DNA of 20,669 nt, taken from contig JASBRM010000085.1 of NCBI GenBank assembly GCA_030149405.1, forward strand, positions 1 through 20,669. The letters are read 5' to 3'. The position numbers were made by a program, and so were the translations under genes. How positions within the stretch are numbered: position 1 is the stretch's first letter; the number at the start of each line of letters is the position of its first letter. Under the pieces are notes generated by a model. The model saw only the letters and a program-made list of their open reading frames with translations, did no database searches and had not been told where the DNA came from. The DNA is from Neptuniibacter sp. GTDB lineage: Bacteria > Pseudomonadota > Gammaproteobacteria > Pseudomonadales > Balneatricaceae. Shown piece by piece: positions 1-6,379 of this stretch.

Positions 1-139
1 ATCGGTTAGGTGCTACCAGTACCAACTGTTCATTATGTTCTGCAGAAACCTGCAGAGGTCTGATCCAGGTATTGTACTGTTGGGCCGGAAATTCCGCTTG
101 TAAGCTGCTAAGACAGCGGGCCCAGAGTTCCTTTGACAT
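1..139 (-). CDS. dnaA: Chromosomal replication initiator DnaA, N-terminal fragment
   Basis: The minus strand encodes 46 residues beginning [20 protein letters not shown] and continuing with [11 protein letters not shown] and LVAPNR, which is the DnaA domain I pattern (helicase-loading and self-interaction domain) of gammaproteobacteria. The gene runs off the left edge, so the AAA+ and DNA-binding domains are not visible. I chose the ATG at 137-139 because AGAAAGG lies about 10 bases upstream; an in-frame ATG at 161-163 would add eight residues (MVEKGFSC) but has no ribosome-binding site. DnaA binds DnaA boxes, opens oriC and represses its own gene. It is divergent from rpmH, as in Pseudomonas and relatives. 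Identity is very likely; only the exact start is open. Confidence 0.93.
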   Translation of the reverse strand, partial: MSKELWARCLSSLQAEFPAQQYNTWIRPLQVSAEHNEQLVLVAPNR

Positions 140-645
140 ACAGGAGAAGCCTTTCTCTACCATTGTTATTGTTTATTTTGTCTGACTGGCCTCGAAGAAA
201 GAGGAAAACACACAGAAGCATAAAAGAGGATGCTTAGCGATGGTTTAGCTTTGTACCAGTAGAACTCCCGATTTTAACCAGATCACATCTACTTATCCAC
301 AGTAAATATGTTCTTTTTTAATTATTTTACGAAAGTGTCATATTCTTCGAACACCTTATGTTGCGTGGCTTACAGATAACAACAAAGTTACTTATCAGCA
401 ACCTAATCACAATTAAGCCACTACTTATCCCAGATGTTATTCACTCTATAAGTTATGAAAATGACTAAAAAGATGCACTTTATCCACAGAATTAACAGTT
501 TTAATCACAGTTAGAGATCATTGCAGTCATTACATAGCCCCTTTTTAGCGCCCGCAAAATCCGTTTTTGACCTCTGATGAACGATTAATCTGCAAATAAA
601 GCTAAATATTCATAAAAATAGATTGAACAGCGGAAGCAAATTCAC
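140..645. other. dnaA/rpmH divergent non-coding region with DnaA boxes
   Basis: About 500 AT-rich bases hold no plausible gene. Two perfect DnaA boxes TTATCCACA lie at 293-301 and 480-488, and a one-mismatch box TTAATCACA at 501-509; CTAATCACA at 403-411 is a weaker match. In Pseudomonas the functional oriC lies in this intergenic position, while in E. coli and Vibrio the oriC is next to mnmG, so this stretch may be oriC or only the dnaA control region. A second box cluster upstream of mnmG competes for the role. Cumulative GC skew or marker frequency would decide. Confidence 0.6.
271..299 (-). promoter_or_regulatory. Candidate dnaA promoter with overlapping DnaA box
   Basis: On the minus strand a -35-like TGGATA (294-299) and a -10-like TAAAAT (271-276) are separated by 17 bases. 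The -35 element lies inside the perfect DnaA box at 293-301, so bound DnaA would block RNA polymerase, which fits the known autorepression of dnaA. It would leave a leader of roughly 125 bases before the ATG. Elements are matched by eye only. Confidence 0.45.
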
Positions 646-651
646 TAGAAT
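623..651 (+). promoter_or_regulatory. Probable rpmH promoter
   Basis: TTGAAC (623-628) and TAGAAT (646-651) are separated by exactly 17 bases, a good sigma-70 match about 75 bases upstream of the rpmH start. Transcription should begin near 658 and run through rpmH, rnpA and yidC. Confidence 0.65.
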
Positions 652-726
652 TTCGCCCTCTCAATTTTTGGACGTGGTATTTATTACTACGTTATTTGTT
701 AAATAACGCGTTGGCAGGACTGACCG

Positions 727-861
727 ATGAAAAGAACATTTCAACCAAGCGTACTTAAGCGTAAGCGCACACACGGTTTCCGTGCCCGCATGGCTACTAA
801 AGCTGGCCGTCAGGTAATTAACCGTCGTCGTGCAAAAGGCCGTAAGCGCCTGTCTGCTTAA
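727..861 (+). CDS. rpmH: 50S ribosomal protein L34
   Basis: A 44-residue protein starting [20 protein letters not shown] and ending KGRKRLSA, with the L34 composition (almost half basic residues) and the usual family length. It is a structural protein of the large ribosomal subunit and contacts 23S rRNA. An AGGA at 717-720 serves as ribosome-binding site. It is the first gene of the rpmH-rnpA-yidC cluster and is divergent from dnaA, the standard bacterial arrangement. Confidence 0.98.
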   Translation: MKRTFQPSVLKRKRTHGFRARMATKAGRQVINRRRAKGRKRLSA

Positions 862-888
862 GACTGGTTATACGGTCTGGTTTATTGA

Positions 889-1260
889 ATGACCGAATTC
901 GATTACCCTCGCCGGTTACGTCTATTAACCGGCAGGGACTTTCAGTTTGTATTTGATAATGCACAACTGAAAGTACCAGACCAAACTATCCTTATCCTAG
1001 CTCGCCCCAATAATCTTGGCCATTCCCGGCTTGGATTTGTAATTTCCAAAAAAAATATTCGTCAAGCGGTGAAACGTAACCGTGTTCGGCGTATCATTCG
1101 CGAATCTTTTCGTCTGAACCAACACAATTTACCAGAAGTGGATATGATCATCCTTGCCAGACAGGGTCTGGGAGAGATGGAAAATGATCAGATTCATAAG
1201 CTGATGAAGAAGTGCTGGTCACGACTGAAAAATAAATCAAAGAAGCTAAAGAAAACCTGA
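889..1260 (+). CDS. rnpA: Ribonuclease P protein component
   Basis: A 123-residue basic protein with the RnpA signature KRNRVRRIIRESFR at residues 62-75 (the RNR motif that contacts M1 RNA) and the N-terminal RRLRLLTGRDFQFVF substrate-leader cleft region. With the RNase P RNA it removes 5-prime leaders from precursor tRNAs in the cytoplasm. It begins 27 bases after rpmH with no clear Shine-Dalgarno sequence, so translation may depend on coupling. The usual overlapping yidD is absent downstream; yidC starts only 14 bases after the stop. Length matches the family. Confidence 0.96.
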   Translation: MTEFDYPRRLRLLTGRDFQFVFDNAQLKVPDQTILILARPNNLGHSRLGFVISKKNIRQAVKRNRVRRIIRESFRLNQHNLPEVDMIILARQGLGEMENDQIHKLMKKCWSRLKNKSKKLKKT

Positions 1261-1274
1261 TTGGTCCTTAACCT

Positions 1275-2918
1275 ATGGATGTACAGCGTATAATTCTTAT
1301 TGGAGCACTTTGTTTGATCAGCTATCTGCTGGTGCTGCAATGGAACCAAGACTATGGTCAGCAACCTGAAGCACAGGAAGTTACTACTTCTGTCTCTGCT
1401 TATGATAGTCAACCCGTAAATTCTGAACTGCCTAAAGCTGATGAATCTGCTCAGGCTGGAGATATGCCAGCGACTGCTCAGCAGGCTGCAGCAGCTCAGG
1501 CTCAATTGATCAGTGTTAAAACTGACGTTCTGGATATTCTGATCGACACTAAAGGTGGCGACATTATCCAGGTGGCTCTGCCTGAGTACAAAGCGACTCT
1601 GGGTTCAGACCTGCCTTTTGTTCTGCTTGAGCAAACGACTAACCGTACTTATGTTTCACAGAGTGGTCTGGTTGGTAAAAATGGTCCGGATGCGAGCCCT
1701 GAAGGCCGTCCAACCTATGCTGTTTCTCAGAATGAATATGTTCTGGGCGAACAGGACGAACTGGCTGTTGATCTGACGTTCACTGATGCAAACGGTGTGG
1801 TAGTTACTAAACGTTATACATTCACTAAAGGTTCCTACGAAGTGGGTCTGGATTTTGTTGTTAACAACCAGTCCCAGCAACAATGGTCTGCAAGCCTGTT
1901 TGGCCAGATTAAACGTGACCGCAGTGAAGACCCGACTTCTATGACCGATATGGGCATGCAGTCTTATCTGGGTGCTGTGTTCTCTACTGCAGAAGATCCG
2001 TATCAGAAGATCGACTTCGACGATATGGATGATGAGCAGTTTAAGAAGCGTAGCCAGAATGGCTGGGTTGCCATGTCACAGCATTACTTCCTGAGTGCCT
2101 GGATTCCAGCACCCGGTGCTGAGTACAGCTACCAGTCCCGTAAGTTGAACGGCAACTATATTGTTGGCTTCCTGTCTCCGGACTTCCTGGTAAATGCAGG
2201 TGAGAGCAAGACTGTAAGTGCTAACTTCTATGTGGGTCCTAAGATTCAGGAGTATATGGAGCAAGCTCAGGAAGATCTGAAACTGACTGTAGACTACGGT
2301 TGGCTGTGGTGGGTGGCTTCACCCCTGTACTGGCTGCTGACTAAAGTTTACAGCTTCCTGGGTAACTGGGGTCTGGCAATCATCGGTATCACTGTTCTGG
2401 TTAAACTGGCCCTGTTCCAGCTGAACGCTAAAGCCTTCAAATCCATGGCGAAGATGCGTAAGTTCGGCCCTGAAATGACACGTCTGAAAGAGCTTTACGG
2501 TGATGACCGTCAGAAGATGTCTCAGGAAATGATGAAGCTTTACCAGAAGGAGAAGATCAATCCTCTGGGCGGCTGTCTGCCAATCGTAGCACAGATGCCT
2601 ATCTTCATCGCTCTCTACTGGGTACTGATGGAGTCTGTGGAACTGCGCCATGCTGAGTTCCTGTATCTGGCTGACCTTTCGGTTAAAGATCCTTACTTCA
2701 TTCTGCCAATCATAATGGGTGCGAGTATGTTCATTCAGCAGATGCTGAACCCAACACCTCCAGACCCGATGCAGGCTAAAATCATGAAGATGCTGCCGAT
2801 CCTGTTCACATTCTTCTTCCTGTGGTTCCCTGCAGGTCTGACTCTGTACTGGGTTGTGAACAACATTCTGTCGATAGCACAGCAATACGTGATCAACAAA
2901 CAGATCGAAAACTCCTGA
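1275..2918 (+). CDS. yidC: Membrane protein insertase YidC
   Basis: A 547-residue protein with the Gram-negative YidC layout: an N-terminal transmembrane helix (about 5-22), a Gln/Ala-rich linker (about 28-78), a large periplasmic beta domain (about 80-340) and a five-helix C-terminal insertase core (about 343-545). Core motifs include MAKMRKFGPEM (391-401), KINPLGGCLPI (427-437) and LWFPAGLTLYWVVNN (516-530). The conserved hydrophilic-groove arginine (Arg366 of E. coli) is lysine here (K377), as I recall for Pseudomonas. The C-terminal tail is short. YidC inserts proteins such as the ATP synthase c subunit, encoded in this same window, into the inner membrane. A terminator follows. Confidence 0.98.
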   Translation: MDVQRIILIGALCLISYLLVLQWNQDYGQQPEAQEVTTSVSAYDSQPVNSELPKADESAQAGDMPATAQQAAAAQAQLISVKTDVLDILIDTKGGDIIQVALPEYKATLGSDLPFVLLEQTTNRTYVSQSGLVGKNGPDASPEGRPTYAVSQNEYVLGEQDELAVDLTFTDANGVVVTKRYTFTKGSYEVGLDFVVNNQSQQQWSASLFGQIKRDRSEDPTSMTDMGMQSYLGAVFSTAEDPYQKIDFDDMDDEQFKKRSQNGWVAMSQHYFLSAWIPAPGAEYSYQSRKLNGNYIVGFLSPDFLVNAGESKTVSANFYVGPKIQEYMEQAQEDLKLTVDYGWLWWVASPLYWLLTKVYSFLGNWGLAIIGITVLVKLALFQLNAKAFKSMAKMRKFGPEMTRLKELYGDDRQKMSQEMMKLYQKEKINPLGGCLPIVAQMPIFIALYWVLMESVELRHAEFLYLADLSVKDPYFILPIIMGASMFIQQMLNPTPPDPMQAKIMKMLPILFTFFFLWFPAGLTLYWVVNNILSIAQQYVINKQIENS

Positions 2919-2936
2919 CGGAATTCGTCTGAATCT

Positions 2937-2966
2937 AAAAAGCCGCTACTCGTTAGCGGTTTTTTT
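2937..2966 (+). terminator. Intrinsic terminator after yidC
   Basis: CCGCTA (2943-2948) and TAGCGG (2954-2959) form a GC-rich stem closing a five-base loop, followed by a run of seven T (2960-2966) and preceded by a run of A. It ends the rpmH-rnpA-yidC unit 25 bases after the yidC stop, so mnmE needs its own promoter. Confidence 0.85.
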
Positions 2967-2984
2967 GTGCCTGAGTTTTACGTC

Positions 2985-2990
2985 TAATGC
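2985..2990 (+). repeat. Left target-site duplication TAATGC
   Basis: TAATGC here and at 3261-3266 directly abut the two ends of the 270-bp fold-back element. A six-base exact match at both borders supports transposition as the origin of the insert. Confidence 0.6.
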
Positions 2991-3260
2991 CTTAGGGAAG
3001 GTGTAAATAAGTCTATGACTCAGGCCCTCAGCCAATTGACTAATCAAGGCGGGCTTTTGCAGGCCTAACGGGTTAAGTCAAGAAAGCGCAACACAGAGTA
3101 GTCGGTTGGCTGAGGGCCCCGGAGGGCGAGGCCTTAAGCGCACATCTGCTGTGTTAGATTTCTTGAAAAGGGCTACGGCCATTATCTGCGAAACCTGCCT
3201 TGCATCTGCACACTTAAGGTCTCGCTGAGTTGCTATAGACTTATTCGCACCTTCCCTTAG
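2991..3260. mobile_element. MITE-like fold-back element, 270 bp
   Basis: The two ends are 26-bp terminal inverted repeats matching at 23 of 26 positions: the left begins CTTAGGGAAGGTG and the right, read inward, begins CTAAGGGAAGGTG, and both continue to AATAAGTCTAT. The element is bracketed by TAATGC direct repeats at 2985-2990 and 3261-3266, as expected of a target-site duplication. Inside are three further inverted repeats: GGCCCTCAGCCAA (3023-3035 with 3106-3118, perfect), 3078-3096 with 3149-3166 (TCAAGAAA and AACACAG arms) and 3126-3140 with 3211-3225 (13 of 15). No transposase is encoded, so it would be mobilised in trans by an insertion sequence with the same ends. I did not find a second copy in the window and could not identify the parent family. 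Confidence 0.72.
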
Positions 3261-3272
3261 TAATGCTAAAAT
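3244..3272 (+). promoter_or_regulatory. Candidate mnmE promoter straddling the element border
   Basis: TTCGCA (3244-3249), within the right terminal inverted repeat, is 17 bases from TAAAAT (3267-3272), which lies outside the element and carries an extended -10 TGC directly upstream. The predicted start is near 3279, about 23 bases before the mnmE ATG. The region just upstream is closed by the yidC terminator, so a promoter is needed here. Confidence 0.4.
3261..3266 (+). repeat. Right target-site duplication TAATGC
   Basis: Second copy of TAATGC, abutting the right terminal inverted repeat. It also forms the TGC of an extended -10 motif for the mnmE promoter candidate. Confidence 0.6.
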
Positions 3273-3301
3273 CGCCCAATTCAGATAAGCCGGGACCCAA
3301 A

Positions 3302-4669
3302 ATGACACTTGCCAATAACGACACTATTACCGCTCAAGCGACACCTCCAGGCAGAGGTGGTGTGGGTATCGTTCGCATTTCGGGTCCAATGGCTAAGCAG
3401 ATCTCAGAACAGATTGTAAAAACAGATCTGAAACCTCGCTATGCCTACTACGGCGCCTTTTATGATGGCGCTGATCAGGAAATCGATCAGGGCATTGCGA
3501 TCTTTTTCCCGGGGCCAAACTCATTTACCGGTGAAGATGTTCTGGAACTGCAGGGGCATGGCGGTCCGGTCATTATGGACATTCTTCTGCGCCGAGTTGT
3601 GGAATGTGGCGCAAGGCTGGCAAACCCTGGGGAATTTTCTGAACGTGCCTTCCTGAACGATAAGATGGACCTTACCCAGGCAGAGGCCATTGCAGACCTC
3701 ATTGATTCGAGTTCTGAACAAGCGGCAAGGTGCGCACTTAAATCTTTACAAGGTGCTTTCTCAAACCGGGTTCATGAATTGGTGGAATCACTGACTCTGT
3801 TACGAATCTACGTTGAAGCTGCTATAGACTTCCCGGAGGAGGAAATTGATTTCCTTGCTGATGGTAAGGTCGCTGGCGACCTCCAGGTGATCATTGATCA
3901 ATTAGCCGATGTGAAACAGGAAGCACGGCAGGGCAGTCTCATACGTGAAGGTATGAACGTAGTGATCGCAGGCCGGCCTAACGCAGGTAAGTCCAGCCTG
4001 TTGAACGCTCTGGCAGGAAAAGATTCAGCCATTGTGACAGACATTGCTGGCACCACCCGTGACGTCCTCAGAGAACATATCCACATTGATGGTATGCCAC
4101 TGCATATTATCGACACTGCGGGCCTCAGGGATGCACCTGATGAAGTGGAGCGCATTGGTATTAATCGCGCCTGGGAAGAGATTCAGAAAGCCGACAGAGT
4201 GCTTCTGATGGTAGACAGCACCACTACAGCAACGGATGATCCTGAACAGATCTGGCCTGAGTTTGTTAATAAGCTGGAAGATAAGAGCAAGATCACCGTC
4301 ATTCGCAACAAATGCGACCTGACTTCAGAAGAACCAAATATAGGTGAACACCACGGCCACACCCTGATCTCCCTTTCTGCAAAAGCAGATATCGGCATAG
4401 AAAACCTACGCCAGCATCTGAAGGATTGTATGGGTTATGCAAATACTACAGAAGGGGGATTCCTTGCCCGCCGTCGCCATATCGATGCTCTGAACCGTGC
4501 GGAAAGCCTACTCCTGACTGGCCAGGATCAGCTACTGGCCTGTGGAGCGGGAGAGTTACTTGCAGAAGACCTGAGGCAGGCTCAGCAACACCTAAGTGAG
4601 ATAACCGGTGAGTTCAGTTCTGATGATCTTCTGGGCCGAATATTCAGTTCCTTCTGTATTGGTAAGTAA
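3302..4669 (+). CDS. mnmE: tRNA uridine-5-carboxymethylaminomethyl(34) synthesis GTPase MnmE
   Basis: A 455-residue protein (E. coli 454). The N-terminal domain has [20 protein letters not shown] near the start and forms the formyl-tetrahydrofolate-binding dimer; the inserted G domain has P-loop GRPNAGKS (224-231), DTAG (271-274) and NKCD (336-339); the C-terminus ends in SSFCIGK with the conserved cysteine at 452. With MnmG it modifies U34 of tRNAs reading NNA/NNG codons. I chose the ATG at 3302, not the in-frame ATG at 3263, because the conserved family N-terminus starts here; the upstream codon falls in the target duplication of the fold-back element. The ribosome-binding site is weak. Its last 18 bases match the SGI1 attachment site. 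Confidence 0.97.
   Translation: MTLANNDTITAQATPPGRGGVGIVRISGPMAKQISEQIVKTDLKPRYAYYGAFYDGADQEIDQGIAIFFPGPNSFTGEDVLELQGHGGPVIMDILLRRVVECGARLANPGEFSERAFLNDKMDLTQAEAIADLIDSSSEQAARCALKSLQGAFSNRVHELVESLTLLRIYVEAAIDFPEEEIDFLADGKVAGDLQVIIDQLADVKQEARQGSLIREGMNVVIAGRPNAGKSSLLNALAGKDSAIVTDIAGTTRDVLREHIHIDGMPLHIIDTAGLRDAPDEVERIGINRAWEEIQKADRVLLMVDSTTTATDDPEQIWPEFVNKLEDKSKITVIRNKCDLTSEEPNIGEHHGHTLISLSAKADIGIENLRQHLKDCMGYANTTEGGFLARRRHIDALNRAESLLLTGQDQLLACGAGELLAEDLRQAQQHLSEITGEFSSDDLLGRIFSSFCIGK
4652..4669 (+). other. trmE 3-prime attachment-site sequence (SGI1-type attB)
   Basis: TTCTGTATTGGTAAGTAA, the last 18 bases of mnmE including its stop, equals the attachment repeat I know for Salmonella genomic island 1, which integrates at the 3-prime end of trmE/thdF. 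The gene tail is conserved, so the sequence alone does not prove past integration. No integrase gene and no second direct copy were seen in the window. Confidence 0.6.
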
Positions 4670-4762
4670 TGGATTACAACCTTATTAAGCTCAAATAAAA
4701 AGCTATTTGTTTTATTTATTCAGCTCATTTATTGATTATTAAATAGTTGAACTTACCAATAC
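4656..4762. repeat. 12-bp perfect inverted repeat across the mnmE stop
   Basis: GTATTGGTAAGT (4656-4667) recurs as its exact reverse complement ACTTACCAATAC at 4751-4762. The left arm is part of the attachment-site sequence and overlaps the mnmE stop codon. As RNA it could fold into a 12-bp stem closing an AU-rich loop of 83 bases; as DNA it may be a relic of an inverted attachment-site copy. Confidence 0.6.
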
Positions 4763-5272
4763 CTTCAATCTATAAATTTTCAAAGCTTTAGCATTCACTA
4801 AGAATATTCGCCTATAACCCTACAGAATTCTTCATTGGGTTTAGTGCCTATGTTATAAATTTATGAATCATAATACGATTCCTAAAAAATACAGATTCAA
4901 ATCACTAAATGAATCAAATAAAAACAAAAGCCATCATTATCCTGCTTAATTCTCCTCTACTTCAGGCAAGATAAAAATCTATGATCTTTTATACAATTAT
5001 GTGAAGCACGAAAGTCTCACGAATCAAAAATCAAAATAAGCACTTGTTTATATTAAATTTAAATATTTTAGGCTTACATAGTAAGCCTTTAAATAAATCA
5101 TTATTAGGCTCAATAAATAAGCCTATAAATTATAATCATTTTTTCTATTCTCTATTCAACCATATATCGTTTTTTCTAAAATAAATTTGAAATTCTACTT
5201 AGCGTTCAAAAATATGTGACAATGCTCCGAATAATTCTTTGCCATTATGTGTAATCATCAAGAATATTCAGC
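4670..5272. other. AT-rich non-coding stretch between mnmE and the Fic-like gene
   Basis: About 600 strongly AT-rich bases without a credible gene. Besides the inverted repeat at the mnmE end it contains two related hairpins: AGGCTTAC (5070-5077) with GTAAGCCT (5081-5088), and TAGGCT (5105-5110) with AGCCTA (5120-5125). No GC-rich terminator for mnmE and no good DnaA box was seen. The base composition is clearly unlike the flanking core genes, in keeping with an accessory insert or an origin-flanking region. Confidence 0.55.
5070..5125. repeat. Two tandem related hairpins
   Basis: The first is an 8-bp perfect stem with a three-base loop (AGGCTTAC-ATA-GTAAGCCT); the second is a 6-bp stem with a nine-base loop sharing the AGGCT and TAAGCCT core. 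Neither is followed by a convincing T run, so they are not clear terminators. They lie about 200 bases upstream of the Fic-like gene. Confidence 0.5.
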
Positions 5273-5301
5273 TTGAATTTTAAGCCATAAATAACTAGTA
5301 T
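5273..5301 (+). promoter_or_regulatory. Candidate promoter of the Fic-like gene
   Basis: TTGAAT (5273-5278) and TAGTAT (5296-5301) are separated by 17 bases; the predicted start is near 5308 and the ATG at 5336. In such AT-rich sequence chance matches are common. Confidence 0.4.
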
Positions 5302-5335
5302 AAATTTCAATCAATAAGCTGATTAATTGAGTACT

Positions 5336-6379
5336 ATGACTGGTAACTGGATCTGGGAAAAACAAGGGTGGCCTGAGTTTGAGTGGCAAGAACAGTATTT
5401 CAGTGCAAAGCTGAAACACTTATATTTCCTGTCTGGGCAGATACACAGTCTTAACGCTCTCCTTTCGGAAAGGGACCGTATCCAGTTCACCTTTAATAAC
5501 CTGCTTCAATCAATCGAAAAACAGCGTAGACCTCTGCAACTGCAACTCTCCGCATCTTTAAGGGAGCAACTGGAACTGCCTGTAGATGATGAAGCGGTCC
5601 AGAGTGCTTATTCAAGAAGATGGGCTGAAGCGATTATTGATTCCTGTCACAAATCAGATGAACCCTTCTCTCTCGAGCGCTTGATGCAATGGCATCAATC
5701 AATCCAAAAAGAGGAGAGTAATCAGCTTCGCCAGGGCAAAGATAGCGACGGTACTGAAAAAGTTCTATTTGAACTTATCGATCTGACAGAGTGGTTTAAT
5801 AACTGGAATAAAGAGCATTATGATCCAATGATCAGGGTTGCTGTTTGCTGTCTTCGTCTGGCCTGCATAAAACCTTTCAATACATACAACACCGATATCT
5901 GTCGGATGTTCAGTAATCTGGCACTTAATCAGTCCGTTGAACTTAATATTCCAATTTATCTGAATCCGGACCTCTTCTCAGAATCTAACGACATCTTTAT
6001 TGAAGAGCTGAATAGCGCCCGTCGTGGTAGTACTGATATAACCAACTGGATCGATTACTTCCTGGATATTATCAACGAATGCTTCAGCACTTGCCTTGAA
6101 GCTCTCTATACAAACCTTAACCAGCCAAAATTCTGGGCCAAAGTTGCAGAAGCAGGTCTTAACAGTACTCAGGCTGAGATTCTTAGGGATTTATTCAACA
6201 ACACGGATCCTGAAGCAAGTATCAATGCATCTGAATACCAACAGTTAACGGGTGTAAGTAAAGCCAGTGCAACTCGTCATCTGACAGAGATGCATTCCAA
6301 GGGTTGTATTAAGAAACTGGGAGCAGGGGGCAGAAGTACCCGTTATAAACTAAATATCAGTTTAGAAGGTGTTGCTTAG
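5336..6379 (+). CDS. Fic/DUF4172-like protein with degenerate catalytic motif
   Basis: A 347-residue protein resembling bacterial Fic proteins with an N-terminal DUF4172 region (WIWEKQGWPEFEW, residues 5-17), a Fic-like helical core (about 110-240) and a C-terminal winged helix (about 275-345, with GVSKASATRHLTEM and GGRSTRYKL). The active-site loop HxFx(D/E)GNGRxxR reads KPFNTYNTDICR (179-190): the catalytic histidine is lysine, both glycines are Tyr and Thr, and the ATP-phosphate arginine is Asp. The inhibitory SxxxE(G/N) motif expected around 55-65 is also gone. AMP transfer is therefore unlikely and a DNA-binding or scaffold role is more plausible. An upstream in-frame TTG at 5327 is a possible start; neither start has a clear ribosome-binding site. 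It stands alone between mnmE and mnmG, in an AT-rich setting. Confidence 0.8.
   Translation: MTGNWIWEKQGWPEFEWQEQYFSAKLKHLYFLSGQIHSLNALLSERDRIQFTFNNLLQSIEKQRRPLQLQLSASLREQLELPVDDEAVQSAYSRRWAEAIIDSCHKSDEPFSLERLMQWHQSIQKEESNQLRQGKDSDGTEKVLFELIDLTEWFNNWNKEHYDPMIRVAVCCLRLACIKPFNTYNTDICRMFSNLALNQSVELNIPIYLNPDLFSESNDIFIEELNSARRGSTDITNWIDYFLDIINECFSTCLEALYTNLNQPKFWAKVAEAGLNSTQAEILRDLFNNTDPEASINASEYQQLTGVSKASATRHLTEMHSKGCIKKLGAGGRSTRYKLNISLEGVA

Noticed and set aside
2402..2407. Lysine 377 in YidC in place of the groove arginine as a loss-of-function sign
   Set aside because: Lysine at this position is normal in Pseudomonas-type YidC as far as I recall, and the rest of the core is intact.
3263..3301. 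Upstream ATG of mnmE adding 13 residues
   Set aside because: The added residues match no MnmE N-terminus and the codon lies in the target duplication of the element; the ATG at 3302 gives the family start.
3078..3308. 76-codon minus-strand frame over the fold-back element
   Set aside because: It lies almost wholly inside nested inverted repeats, has no ribosome-binding site or recognisable motif, and looks fortuitous.
4681..4716. ATAAAA/TTTTAT pairs downstream of mnmE as a terminator
   Set aside because: Only A-T pairs, expected by chance in such AT-rich sequence.
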